64,000 nucleotides of DNA from the NCBI GenBank assembly GCA_945865635.1, contig CAMBEP010000013.1, forward strand, positions 31,246-95,245, written 5' to 3'. The position numbers were made by a program, and so were the translations under genes. This stretch comes from Candidatus Kuenenia stuttgartensis (GTDB taxonomy: Bacteria; Planctomycetota; Planctomycetia; Isosphaerales; Isosphaeraceae). The notes beneath the pieces were generated by a model. That model was not told the DNA's origin. It worked only from the letters and a program-made list of their open reading frames with translations, and did not search any database. Shown here one piece after another: positions 44,678-54,001 of the stretch. Position 1 is the first letter of the stretch; each line of letters begins with the position of its first letter.

Positions 44678-46693
44678 TTAGTCCCAGCGCAAGGACTCAC
44701 GCGGCCAAAGGATCGCTTTCCCGTATTCGGGAACAACAAGCAAATCTGGCTCGGTTCGTCCACCATATGTCATAGGACAAAGACTGAAACTTCGCGATTC
44801 CGCCGCCATCTGCCTGTGAATCAGCCCTGCATCGCGGGTCCGAATCGGCTTGGTCGTGACTTCTCCATCCTCAGATTTTTGTAATATCCAGAACAGAGGG
44901 AAGTCTTCGAGCGGTTTTTCGATCGGAATTTCAAGCCAGTCTGCGACCCGACTGATCGCAAATTTCGGCACCGACACGATCAGTTCGACCACCCCTGGAG
45001 CAGTCCACGCCCCGGCCCACAAGTGAACCAGGCCCGCACGGTCGCCCGTTCCGCCCAGGCGAATCGTCCTCTTTCTGACATCTGTAATCTTTATCCGATC
45101 CTCAAGGTCAAGTTTCATCCGACGGGGCCAGTAAGCCAGATCGCCATCGGTGTCAAATGCAATCAGGTCGGGCTCAGGGCGGCCGCTCCAGTAGCCTATG
45201 GCCACCTGCGATCTGGGCGCGACAAACAAAGGGCGCCGCTCGCTTGTGACTCGGTCTGCAAAGTCCAGACGTGGCTGAAGCTTATTGCCATTATTACGCA
45301 TGTACCAGACCGCGCCGCGGTTGTCTGTCACCACGGCATCAAGCCGCTCGTGGGCCGTCCAGTCCGCCAGAACAGGGCACGAATATCGGGGCTGAACCGG
45401 CTCCTGATAGGCCTGCCCGCGACTTCGATCGTGCGATGGAACCGTAAACGGATCGCCACCCGATTCGAGACGCTCCGGAGCCGCCGACTCAGGATGGTCC
45501 GCATGGCTTCCGCAGCCTGCATAAATCAGAAGACTGCCTTCCAGATTACCGACGATCACATCAATCCGGCCATCGTGATTCCAGTCGGCGGCCGTCGCCA
45601 CTGCATTCGGACCAAAAACCAGATCGCCCGATACCTGCGATAATATCGGCTCAAACCCGCCTGCCTGATCGCGCGCCGCGGCCTTGGCCACACTCACCCG
45701 ACCAGCCTTGCTCACAATCACCAGCCTGCCAGGCTGGTTTCGATAGGCTTTGGCCCAGGCCATATGGCTCGATCCCGCTTCGATTTGTGTCGGCTTGCCA
45801 TCTTTCGCATTCTGCAAGGCCTTCGGACGCCCTGCTGCTGGCGGCAGGTCTCCACCAAAATTCCCAAGCAGATTCAATCGGCCATCGCCTGAAAGATGCA
45901 GCCACTGATCCGCACCTGGTGCTGACCATGAGACCAACATCAGCCTGGCAGAAGCATCGCGAGCCAAATGCCGGTCCAATTCCGGGTCGGCCAGTTGGGC
46001 GGGCTTGTAACCCTCAAGAAAATTATCCGATTTCCGGTTCAGAACCAATACGACAGGCCCGCCCGGTTCGCGCTCGGGCTTGACCAGCAGAGCCAGATCA
46101 AGCCTTTTAAGGCCAAACCATTCTGTGAGCTGCATGGTGACAACGCGAGCCGGATCGCCCGGCAAGTCCAGCTCCGATGCACTTCCAAACATCAGATCAG
46201 GCTCGGTCATGCCACCTTGCAGGGCTCGTTCCAGATGCACCGTCGCATGCAGGGCGCCCGAGGTTTTATGGATACCCGTCCAGAGAATCTGCCCTGACTG
46301 GTCGCACGTTCGGGCATCGAACGAAGCCCATTTCAGGTCGCCGAAAACCGGACACAAATGCCCGACCGTCAGGCCCCCAGTACTATCAATGACAGCCGCC
46401 CTGAGCTGCCCGGACTGATCCAGAGCGATCAGCCACTCGACATCCTCATGATCCACCAAAGTGGCTTTGGCATGGGCTCCAAGCTCCAAAGGCAGACCGC
46501 CCACCTGATTGGCAAACGACCAGGCAAAAGGCTCGCGATTTTCCCCTGCCAAGGATTTTGAGGCGGGTGGCCTGGGAATATCCGCAGGGGCCAGCCCTAA
46601 ATCCGCAGGCGATTGCTCTGCAAGAGTTTCCTTTATGCCGCTGTTGATGTCGTCGTCGTCGTCAAGTCCGGATCCGAATGATGAACGAGCCAT
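44678..46693 (-). CDS. FG-GAP/VCBS-like repeat protein
   Basis: A 671-residue protein with an acidic start (GLDDDDDINSG) and no obvious signal peptide. Several repeats have the calcium-binding FG-GAP-like pattern: AADWNHDGRIDVIVGNLEG, PVLADWTAHERLDAVVTDNR and IGYWSGRPEPDLIAFDTDGD, with more degenerate units between; together they suggest a seven-bladed propeller. Such propellers are usually extracellular, yet the absence of an export signal points to the cytoplasm or to an unusual route. It ends 21 bp from the ABC ATPase stop, converging with it. No function proposed. Confidence 0.65.
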   Translation of the reverse strand: MARSSFGSGLDDDDDINSGIKETLAEQSPADLGLAPADIPRPPASKSLAGENREPFAWSFANQVGGLPLELGAHAKATLVDHEDVEWLIALDQSGQLRAAVIDSTGGLTVGHLCPVFGDLKWASFDARTCDQSGQILWTGIHKTSGALHATVHLERALQGGMTEPDLMFGSASELDLPGDPARVVTMQLTEWFGLKRLDLALLVKPEREPGGPVVLVLNRKSDNFLEGYKPAQLADPELDRHLARDASARLMLVSWSAPGADQWLHLSGDGRLNLLGNFGGDLPPAAGRPKALQNAKDGKPTQIEAGSSHMAWAKAYRNQPGRLVIVSKAGRVSVAKAAARDQAGGFEPILSQVSGDLVFGPNAVATAADWNHDGRIDVIVGNLEGSLLIYAGCGSHADHPESAAPERLESGGDPFTVPSHDRSRGQAYQEPVQPRYSCPVLADWTAHERLDAVVTDNRGAVWYMRNNGNKLQPRLDFADRVTSERRPLFVAPRSQVAIGYWSGRPEPDLIAFDTDGDLAYWPRRMKLDLEDRIKITDVRKRTIRLGGTGDRAGLVHLWAGAWTAPGVVELIVSVPKFAISRVADWLEIPIEKPLEDFPLFWILQKSEDGEVTTKPIRTRDAGLIHRQMAAESRSFSLCPMTYGGRTEPDLLVVPEYGKAILWPRESLRWD

Positions 46694-46817
46694 ACGTTTG
46701 ATCTATGTTCCTTATTAGGCCAGCTTGGAATCGTTAAAATGAGCGACCCGGCTGTGGGCCAGATCAATATCACCTTCCGACATCTGAAAGTCGTTTCGGA
46801 TACTCAAAAAAAGCGGC

Positions 46818-47396
46818 TCAGACGGCATAGGCCGGCTCTTTTCCTGCTACCCATTTGATATTGCAGCCAATCGATGGAGTCTGCGGCCCTGAGACCTCCT
46901 GGCCTGCCAGAATTGCTTCAACAGCACGCCTCAGGTCAGAACCCGTGACAGCAATCGCATTGCCGGGGCGACTATCATCCAACTGACCACGGTATCTGAG
47001 TTTATGACTTTGATCAAAGACGAAGAAGTCGGGCGTGCAGGCCGCGTGATAGGCTTTGGCAACAGATTGATCGGCATCGAAAAGGTACGGAAACTCATAG
47101 CCGGCCGAATGCTTCTCAGCCACCATCTGGTCTGGCCCGTCTGCCGGATGGCTCATGATGTCGTTAGAGCTGATGGCCACCACGGCAACCCCTTTGGCCT
47201 TCATGTCGCGGCCAAATCGGGCCAGCTCCTCGCGTACATGCTTTACAAATGGGCAATGATTGCAAATGAACATCACAACCAAAGCCGGCGCGTTAACATA
47301 ATCCGTTCTGTTCACAATGCTTCCGTCCGTATCTGACAGGCTGAATCCAGGTGCTGTGGTTCCCAGTGGGAGCATGGTTGAAGCGGTCAGGGGCAT
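46818..47396 (-). CDS. Thioredoxin-like / AhpC-TSA family protein
   Basis: A 192-residue protein. The ATG at 47396 has AGAGGAAA about 7 bases upstream; the frame is open another 94 codons but those codons run through the REP-like repeats. Sequence TTAPGFSLSDTDG is followed by VVMFICNHCPFVKHVREEL, a thioredoxin fold with a CNHC active site, near residues 45-50. A later cysteine lies in HAACTPDFFVFD near 128, with the cis-proline (TP). Members are annotated as redoxin-domain proteins with unknown partners; they may reduce thiols or peroxides. No export signal is present. Confidence 0.85.
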   Translation of the reverse strand: MPLTASTMLPLGTTAPGFSLSDTDGSIVNRTDYVNAPALVVMFICNHCPFVKHVREELARFGRDMKAKGVAVVAISSNDIMSHPADGPDQMVAEKHSAGYEFPYLFDADQSVAKAYHAACTPDFFVFDQSHKLRYRGQLDDSRPGNAIAVTGSDLRRAVEAILAGQEVSGPQTPSIGCNIKWVAGKEPAYAV

Positions 47397-48097
47397 GATG
47401 AATTTCCTCTTTTTTTGGGATCCCATTTCGTGTTTACTCGTCAGCTTTCGATCATCATAATCGAAACAGGGTCGATTTCCATAGGAACAGGCTAAGAATA
47501 ACTTCCTGATTTGAGGAATCTTTTTTTCTGGCCAATGGTCAGAAATTCTATTTTTTAACGCTTCCAAACAAGTCTTCGGTGTAGGCCAGGGTCCCCTGAC
47601 CTGGATCGCGCGTCCAACCATACTTGCAAACAAGTCTTTGGTGTAGGACAGGCCCCCTGACCTGGATCGCGCGCCCAATCATACGTTGCATTGAGAAAAA
47701 ATACGAACCAGCGTAGATAGATCGCGCGGGCCCGGTCAGGGGACTATGTGTACACCAAAAGGCTCACTAATTGATTAGGCTATTCTTGGCCTGATCCATA
47801 GTGCCTGTGTCGGTTCTCATATGATGGATGGCAAGCCGCTTTCAAATCAGGAATTTATCATCTGCCCGGAATGGCCCAGAATTGCCCGAACAGAATGTGA
47901 ACCAACCCCGCTAAAAGTCTACGCAAGATTCTGTTACAAAAGAATTAAACGCGAAACAGGACGGCTCTGAATCGACTTGCTTAGGAGCACTTGCGAGGCG
48001 CGAATGAGAAGCCCGAAACCAAATGGGGACTTGTACATCCTTGAAGTTAAAGTTAAAAATTGTAAGTGGATTCACAATTTCGGAGGGGGTGGCAACC
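47397..48097. other. 701-bp intergenic region with REP-like repeats
   Basis: The region holds the repeat cluster at 47566-47760, described separately, and no credible gene. The part from 47761 to 48080 shows no structure. CGGAGGG at 48081-48087 is the ribosome-binding site of the next gene. Confidence 0.6.
47566..47760. repeat. REP-like cluster: two direct copies and one inverted partial copy
   Basis: Copy 1 (47566-47623, 58 nt) and copy 2 (47628-47684, 57 nt) are about 90% identical, both running AAACAAGTCTT to ATCGCGCG and on to CATAC, 4 nt apart. An inverted partial copy spans 47720-47760 (GATCGCGCG ... GGTCAGGGGAC ... TACACCAAAAG). Each copy contains a GC-rich palindromic core (CAGGG-T-CCCCTG in copy 1). 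This resembles repetitive extragenic palindromes. Confidence 0.7.
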
Positions 48098-48853
48098 ATG
48101 GCTGACAACGAGATCTATGAGCTTGCGGAAATTGACCCTTCAAGTGCCAAACGTTCCATTCCGTTTTTTGAATCACCTGAGAATGGTCAAGATCCGATTT
48201 ATGACACAACGGCCAATCCTGTTTTGAGCCATAGCGATATTTTGCCGTGGAGTCGATTGCGCGAAAGCAAAACCGACATTCTGCGCATGACCATCGTGGT
48301 TTTGTGCACAATGATACTGGCCTGGATATTTGCAGACTGGAACACAATTCATTTAGCAGGATGGATTTGCGTATTGGGAACAGGTCTTTTGGCAGTCATG
48401 GCCTATCCTTTAGCGGTGGGGTTTGAGCGGCCGATTCGGATGAGCCCTGAGCGAGCGGTCAGAGACTATTTCGAGTCGCTTGAGCATCATGGCCCGCTAT
48501 ACCGCAGGATGTGGATTTTTCTTGCTCCCGAGGGACAATCCAGCCGATCCTACGCAGATTACGAAAGCTTTCGGCTTTATTGGAAACAGAGGGTTCGGGA
48601 ATGGCAACATCGGGGCAATGCCTGGCCGATGACCCCCGTTGCGATCACCATCGACCGCTTTGAATCGAAACCGGACCCGGATGACAGGGAATCAAGATCC
48701 TTGAATTTCACCGTGAACGTGAGCCTTCGCGGCCTTAGAAGTCAAGGCCCAATAGCAACTTACAGCCTAAATTGGCGAACAGTCCGGGGGCCTGACCAGC
48801 AGTGGTATCTCTCAGTTGGCAACTTGCCTGACGCCTCCACATTACCAACCTAA
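48098..48853 (+). CDS. Two-helix membrane protein of unknown function
   Basis: A 251-residue protein. The ATG at 48098 has GGAGGG ten bases upstream; the frame is open 25 codons earlier. An acidic N-terminus (~60 residues) precedes two closely spaced membrane helices (about 66-84: ILRMTIVVLCTMILAWIF and 90-112: HLAGWICVLGTGLLAVMAY). The remaining ~135 residues form a mixed soluble domain with aromatic-rich segments (YRRMWIFLAP, YWKQRVREWQHRG, QQWYLSVG), possibly a SnoaL/NTF2-like fold from its length and strand pattern, but this is weak. No family recognised. Confidence 0.6.
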   Translation: MADNEIYELAEIDPSSAKRSIPFFESPENGQDPIYDTTANPVLSHSDILPWSRLRESKTDILRMTIVVLCTMILAWIFADWNTIHLAGWICVLGTGLLAVMAYPLAVGFERPIRMSPERAVRDYFESLEHHGPLYRRMWIFLAPEGQSSRSYADYESFRLYWKQRVREWQHRGNAWPMTPVAITIDRFESKPDPDDRESRSLNFTVNVSLRGLRSQGPIATYSLNWRTVRGPDQQWYLSVGNLPDASTLPT

Positions 48854-49435
48854 ACTTATCGTTGTGACTGTGCTTCAGGCAGATAGTCAAACAAATCACC
48901 AAAAAAAACTTATTTCCGACAGAGTAATCCAACTATTCCGAATCTTTTGCATCGCCCGGCCTTCCCAAACCTCCCATTTGTTCATTTGGTTGCAAAAGTC
49001 GTGATAACTGTTATTTCCACCAGACCAAAATCGGCTCTAAGTGGCGAATATGTATCAAATTTGAATCGCCTACAAAGCCGGAACAGCGAGAAACACAAAA
49101 TTGACATAAACCAATCTCATTAAACGATTTGCAATACCAAGAAAAGGACTCTGGTAATCAAAGAGGAACTTGCTGGATGTCGAAAAAAAGAAACATTTTG
49201 AGATTCTCAGGACAAAACCGAACAAATCGCAAACGCCCGAATTGACAAGACAGTGTGTAATCGTTTAACATCCTCCTGCTTGGTGCGTATTAAAGCGGTT
49301 TGGAACCAACCCGTTTTTCATGGTACCTCTACTCGATCGCATTGCGGACATATGTAACTATTGTGCTGGAAATCAACCATGAGCTTCGTATTTTTGGTTG
49401 AGACCCGGGGCAAAGCAAAGAAAGTGACTTCGTTG
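48854..49435. other. 582-bp AT-rich intergenic region
   Basis: No conserved gene was recognised. A 22-residue basic reading frame (49177-49245, MSKKRNILRFSG start) has GAGGA 9-13 bp upstream and is a marginal small-peptide candidate. TTGACA-like boxes occur at 49101 and 49242 but without good -10 partners. The region probably carries the promoter for the PEP-CTERM gene. Confidence 0.4.
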
Positions 49436-50482
49436 ATGAACCACATTTTGATAAGGGCTCGAAAGCTTGCCATTCTTGGGGTGGCATTTATTGTTGGTGG
49501 TGTCTCCGTTCCACGAACCGAGGCAGGCACCGTTTATGCTTTTGCTGAACAGAAGGTCTATGATATGACCCTGAGCAGCGCAACACCTGCGAATATGACG
49601 GGCAATCCGTTCAGCATTCGCACATCGACGGCTTCTACGCTGCAAGGCTACGTAGGTGTATCGAACAATACACCGGTTCTTGACGCCGCCCAGTCGTTCT
49701 CCGGCAACATTGTTCCACCATCTGAAAACCTCAGTGGAGCAGCACCTTATGGCACTGGCGACACAACTGTCCTGGTTCAGGCCAATGCCACATCTGCTGG
49801 TCTTCAGAATGCAACTGATCCTACCATTCCAAGTTTAGGTGAACTTTCGGCGACCAATGTTTTCACACGTTCGGATGTGATCACACGGATCCCGAATTCA
49901 GGCTCACCCGCGGCCCTCGACGCCAACTACCTGTTCCTACCTGGCTATGCATCAGGCAATGTTTCTGTGGATTCCGCAGCCGAAGGGCTTGGGAATCTTC
50001 CTCCGGGATCCGTGGGCTCGGCCACTTCCAACTGGACGATCAGTGGATCATTCATCTTGAGTGTCGCAGACACGGTTTCTCTCTCGTTCAATCTGATTGA
50101 CAGGCTGGTTGCTTTCTCGAACCTGACTGGTCAAGTTGCTGATGCATCGCTCGGCTTCAGCCTCGACATCAAGGACAACAGTAGCCAGTCTGTGTTCAGC
50201 AATCAGCCTTCTTACAATCGCCAACTTGCCTACCCACTTGTGGGTCAAGGAACGCGTAACGACAACAAGACGACCGCAACCAGCCAGATGAACACCATCT
50301 CGTTTGTTTCGCCAATGATTGACGCAGGCACCTACACCTTCTCGATCCAAGGCTCAACGACCATCAACGTGACTGTTGTTCCAGAACCATCGAGCTATGT
50401 GATTATGGGCTTGGGTCTGGTCACCGTCGGCGGCCTGCGGTTTCGCCGCAAAATGCTGATGAACATTCAGGCTTCTGCCTGA
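49436..50482 (+). CDS. PEP-CTERM sorting-domain protein
   Basis: About 348 residues from the ATG at 49436, which leads into a signal peptide (LAILGVAFIVGGVSVPRTEA). An ATG at 49379 or TTG at 49361 is also possible. The C-terminus has the full PEP-CTERM signal: VVPEPSS, a hydrophobic helix (YVIMGLGLVTVGGL) and basic RFRRK. An exosortase cleaves such signals and anchors or exports the protein. The body is Ser/Thr/Asn/Gly-rich with beta-strand character (LSFNLIDRLVAFSN, TYTFSIQGSTTINVTVV), as in exopolysaccharide-associated surface proteins. No exosortase gene lies in this window. Confidence 0.85.
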   Translation: MNHILIRARKLAILGVAFIVGGVSVPRTEAGTVYAFAEQKVYDMTLSSATPANMTGNPFSIRTSTASTLQGYVGVSNNTPVLDAAQSFSGNIVPPSENLSGAAPYGTGDTTVLVQANATSAGLQNATDPTIPSLGELSATNVFTRSDVITRIPNSGSPAALDANYLFLPGYASGNVSVDSAAEGLGNLPPGSVGSATSNWTISGSFILSVADTVSLSFNLIDRLVAFSNLTGQVADASLGFSLDIKDNSSQSVFSNQPSYNRQLAYPLVGQGTRNDNKTTATSQMNTISFVSPMIDAGTYTFSIQGSTTINVTVVPEPSSYVIMGLGLVTVGGLRFRRKMLMNIQASA

Positions 50483-50845
50483 TTGGACCTCGGAATCAAT
50501 GCTGCGTGATTTCTCATAACTCTCGCGGCCCTAATCAAATTGGCAAGAATGTGGTGGGGAATTCAATGCGATTTGAATCGGGGGACTGTTGCAAGCAGTT
50601 CTCCGTTTCATCGTTTAAAGTGCTTCCGGATTCTGAAGAATGCTTTGACGGAATCAGAGCCGGCTGTTGCTTTTGTTTTCTTGAGCCAAAAAGTTGGATT
50701 CCAGGTTTTTTTCTCTATAAACAGCCAAAAGTGCAGTTGACCAAACCTTTAGATAACATAGAATCTGTCTTGAAAGTATGATCTATCGCCTGTTTATCAA
50801 GCTTCTTTTGAGAACAGGCGTCCGGAATGAATTCATGGAGCCACA
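50483..50845. other. 363-bp intergenic region upstream of lysS, no clear feature
   Basis: No gene or terminator with a convincing stem was found. TTTTTTT occurs near 50706 without a paired stem. GGAG at 50837-50840 serves lysS. A T-box or riboswitch was looked for and not recognised. Confidence 0.5.
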
Positions 50846-52405
50846 ATGAGCGATTCGGCCAGCCACGGTGAAGACCAGGAACAGGTGCGAAGGGTGAAGC
50901 TGGAGCGGATCTCCGCACTCGGACGCGACCCGTGGGGCCACCGCTTTGACGACCATCAGCCAATCCACGACGTGCGTGCCCTTGAGCCTCACGTTCCGCC
51001 CAAGGATGAAGCGGGGCACCAGCCGCCGGGCCCTGTGGCCCGGATCGCTGGCCGAGTGATGCTGCGACGAACCGCCGGAAAAGCCATTTTTCTTGACCTT
51101 CGGGACTGGACGGGCAAGATTCAGGTCTTCTGCGGCAAGAGCCAGGTGGGCGATGAGCACTGGGCCCTTCTGCAAGAGATGGATCTAGGCGACCTTCTGG
51201 GTATTGATGGAACACTGGGCTACACCAAGACCGGCGAGCTGACCATCTTTGCCACCAAAATTACATTTCTGGGCAAATCCATTCTGCCACCGCCCGAAAA
51301 ATGGCACGGCCTGACAGACGTCGAACAAAGATACCGAAATCGCTCGGTCGACCTTTTCTCCAACCAGGAAAGCATGTCGGCATTTCTGAGCCGGTCCAGG
51401 ATTATTGCCGCCGTTCGCAGCACGCTTGGAGCCAAGAATTTTATTGAGGTGGAAACACCCACCATGCAGGCCATCGCCGGTGGGGCGGCCGCAAGGCCAT
51501 TTGTGACCCACCATAATACGCTGGATCTGGAACTTTACCTCCGAATTGCCCCCGAGCTTTATTTGAAGAGGCTTCTGGTGGGCGGGATGGAGCGTGTCTT
51601 TGAAATTGCCCGCGTTTTTCGCAATGAGGGGATCAGCACCCGCCACAACCCCGAATTCACCATGATGGAATGCTATCAGGCCTATGGCGATTACAATTCG
51701 ATGATGGACCTGACAGAATCCATCTTCACAGCCGCGATCAAGGCTGTGGACGGCCAGTTTGTCAGGCCCCTGAATGGCCGCTCAGTCGACTTCACGCCGC
51801 CATGGTCGCGTTGGACGTATTCGGAACTGTTTCTGGAACACGTTGGCTGTGAGATTCACGACACGGTTGCCGTGGCGTCCAAGGCTTTCGCCAAGGGGTT
51901 TGACACTGAGGGTGTGGCCCACGATGTGCTTGTCAGCAATCTTTTTGAAGAGTATGTGGAAGATGCCCTGGAAGGGCCCGTTTTTGTGACGGACTATCCC
52001 GCTTCGCTCTGCCCCCTGACGAAGCGCAAGACGACCGACCCAGCCGTCGCAGAGCGATTCGAGCTCTTTGTACAAGGCATGGAACTTGCCAACGCCTATA
52101 CAGAGCTCAATGATCCGATCCTCCAGGAATCGCTCTTCCGCAACCAGCTTGCTGGCCAGAAGGCAGAAGATTCCATGGCCAAGATGGATCACGAATTCAT
52201 TGATGCCTTGAAACACGCCATGCCGCCCGCCGGTGGTCTTGGGATCGGAATCGACCGGATGGTCATGGTCTTGCTCGACAAGCCCTCCATTCGCGATGTG
52301 ATCCTTTTCCCCCTGCTGCGGCCCAAGGGTCAGGACTCCGCTTCGGCGGAGCCGCTGGAATCAGAAAATCGACCGGAACCGAAATCGGAATTTGAAGGAA
52401 TGTAA
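50846..52405 (+). CDS. lysS: Lysyl-tRNA synthetase, class II
   Basis: A 519-residue cytoplasmic enzyme that charges tRNA-Lys. The N-terminal OB-fold (residues ~50-150: VARIAGRVMLRRTAGKAIFLDL, IQVFCGK) binds the anticodon. The catalytic core has class II motif 1 around RSRIIAAVRSTLGAKNFIEVETPTM (split here as FIEVETP), motif 2 VFRNEGISTRHNPEFTMME, and motif 3 GGLGIGIDRMVMVL, followed by RDVILFPLLRP. Length and order match bacterial LysS. The last ~25 residues are an acidic extra tail. GGAG lies 5 bp before the ATG. Confidence 0.96.
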   Translation: MSDSASHGEDQEQVRRVKLERISALGRDPWGHRFDDHQPIHDVRALEPHVPPKDEAGHQPPGPVARIAGRVMLRRTAGKAIFLDLRDWTGKIQVFCGKSQVGDEHWALLQEMDLGDLLGIDGTLGYTKTGELTIFATKITFLGKSILPPPEKWHGLTDVEQRYRNRSVDLFSNQESMSAFLSRSRIIAAVRSTLGAKNFIEVETPTMQAIAGGAAARPFVTHHNTLDLELYLRIAPELYLKRLLVGGMERVFEIARVFRNEGISTRHNPEFTMMECYQAYGDYNSMMDLTESIFTAAIKAVDGQFVRPLNGRSVDFTPPWSRWTYSELFLEHVGCEIHDTVAVASKAFAKGFDTEGVAHDVLVSNLFEEYVEDALEGPVFVTDYPASLCPLTKRKTTDPAVAERFELFVQGMELANAYTELNDPILQESLFRNQLAGQKAEDSMAKMDHEFIDALKHAMPPAGGLGIGIDRMVMVLLDKPSIRDVILFPLLRPKGQDSASAEPLESENRPEPKSEFEGM

Positions 52406-52506
52406 CCAGTCTTGCATTGACCAGCCGGGAGGTCGCTCAGTCAATTCTGATCTGAGAATCGATTTGCACCGGTGAGGAAATGCCCTGCCAAGGATGGCTT
52501 GCGAAG

Positions 52507-53910
52507 ATGTACAAATATTTGCTCTGCTGGCGGTATCTCAAGACCCGTTACATCGCCTTGGCGAGCGTGATATCCGTCATGCTTGGCGTGGCGACGATGA
52601 TCGTTGTCAATTCTGTCATGGCGGGCTTTGCCCATACCATGCGGGACAGGCTCCACGGAATTCTGGCCGATGTGGTCGTCGAGAGCTACGACCTCGACGG
52701 CTTCTGGGACTGGCGCGACGTACAGTCGATCATCCAGAAAGAGTGCGGCGACCTGGTCGAAGCCACCGCCCCGACGATGGAAACTTTCGGGCTCCTCAAA
52801 ATCTATCTACCCGATGGCCAGGCTGTGACCCGCCAGGTGATGGTCATTGGGATCCGTCCCGAGGATCGGGCCAAGACCGGCGACTTCTCGGAATTCGTTC
52901 AGGATGAAAACGGCAAGCTCATCAAGCCTGGCTTCGATGTCCCCAAAAACTGGCAGACCAATTCCCCAGCCGGCCACCTGCTCAAGGATACTCCCAAAGA
53001 CGACCCCCTGCACGACATCCTCAGGCAGCAGGCAGGCGAACAAGTGCCCGACCGCGGAGCCATTGTGGGCTATGCACTGGCCACTATCCATCGCCCCGGC
53101 GCACTCACAGACGACTTCATCGCCCCAGCCGGCTCCCGCATTGGCCTTGCCTTCCCAAAGTCGGGCCGCAAGCCCGAGGCCGCCTACGACGATTACACCG
53201 TGGTCGGCTTCTTCAAGAGCGGCATGTCGGAATACGATTCCATGCACGTCTATGTGCCCCTGGAGCGTCTTCAGTACATGCGGATGCTGGGCGATGGCCT
53301 TGGTGCAGGCGCAGTCAATCAGATCCAGGTGCAGGTCAAGCCGGGTGTCAATATCAACGAGGTTGCCAGCCGTCTTCAGCGCGTGCTTGACAGCCGCCGC
53401 CCGCTCTATTTCCGGGTGGCCACCTGGGAGCAAAAGCAGGGCCCACTGCTGGAAGCCGTCAAGATTGAGCAGTTCATCCTGAATGTGCTTTTATTCCTGA
53501 TCATCGCAGTGGCCGGATTCGGAATTCTGGCAATTTTCTCGATGATCGTTGTGGAAAAGACTCGGGATATTGGGGTCTTGAAGGCCCTTGGTGCATCCAC
53601 AGGCGGGGTTCGAGGGATATTCCTGTCGTATGGGCTCGCCCTGAGCATCGTGGGCTGCGGAGCAGGCATGATCGAAGGGCTTCTCATAGTCCACTACCTG
53701 AACGACATTGAGAATTTGATCAATAGCCTGACGGGCACACGCGTCTTCAACCCGGACATTTACTACTTCAGCGAGATTCCCACCCTGGTAGAACCGTGGA
53801 CTGTGGCAGGAATTGTTCTGGGGGCGATTGCAATTGCCGTCACGGCAAGTGTCTGGCCAGCCCAGAGGGCATCCCGTCTTCATCCAGTCCAAGCGTTACG
53901 ATTTGAGTGA
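52507..53910 (+). CDS. LolC/LolE-type ABC transporter permease
   Basis: A 467-residue membrane protein. The ATG at 52507 gives the expected start YKYLLCWRYLKTRYIALAS, with a first helix at about 20-42. A long periplasmic domain (~45-320) follows, then three helices typical of the FtsX/MacB fold (VLLFLIIAVAGFGILAIFSM near 330-350; a helix near 375-395; a last near 430-450). MIVVEKTRDIGVLKALGAS near 350-368 is the conserved coupling helix that contacts the ATPase. Its ATPase partner is encoded 91 bp downstream. By analogy with LolCDE it may extract lipoproteins or act in another MacB-like export; a single permease gene suggests a homodimer. Confidence 0.85.
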   Translation: MYKYLLCWRYLKTRYIALASVISVMLGVATMIVVNSVMAGFAHTMRDRLHGILADVVVESYDLDGFWDWRDVQSIIQKECGDLVEATAPTMETFGLLKIYLPDGQAVTRQVMVIGIRPEDRAKTGDFSEFVQDENGKLIKPGFDVPKNWQTNSPAGHLLKDTPKDDPLHDILRQQAGEQVPDRGAIVGYALATIHRPGALTDDFIAPAGSRIGLAFPKSGRKPEAAYDDYTVVGFFKSGMSEYDSMHVYVPLERLQYMRMLGDGLGAGAVNQIQVQVKPGVNINEVASRLQRVLDSRRPLYFRVATWEQKQGPLLEAVKIEQFILNVLLFLIIAVAGFGILAIFSMIVVEKTRDIGVLKALGASTGGVRGIFLSYGLALSIVGCGAGMIEGLLIVHYLNDIENLINSLTGTRVFNPDIYYFSEIPTLVEPWTVAGIVLGAIAIAVTASVWPAQRASRLHPVQALRFE

Positions 53911-54001
53911 TTCAGTCGGACCTGGACTCACAGAAGCAATGACCAAAACAGAGAGCGTAACGACCATGATCCTTCCATTGAGTTTCAAAGGCCAACACAT
54001 C

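Noticed and set aside
47397..47678. N-terminal extension of the thioredoxin-like protein by 94 codons
   Set aside because: The extension is translated REP-like repeat sequence, and a good ribosome-binding site precedes the inner ATG at 47396.
47566..47684. Possible two-unit CRISPR array
   Set aside because: Units are ~58 nt with a 4-nt gap, so there are no spacers, and no cas genes are near.
49177..49245. 22-residue basic peptide frame as a confident gene
   Set aside because: Too short to judge by composition; listed only as a weak candidate within the intergenic entry.
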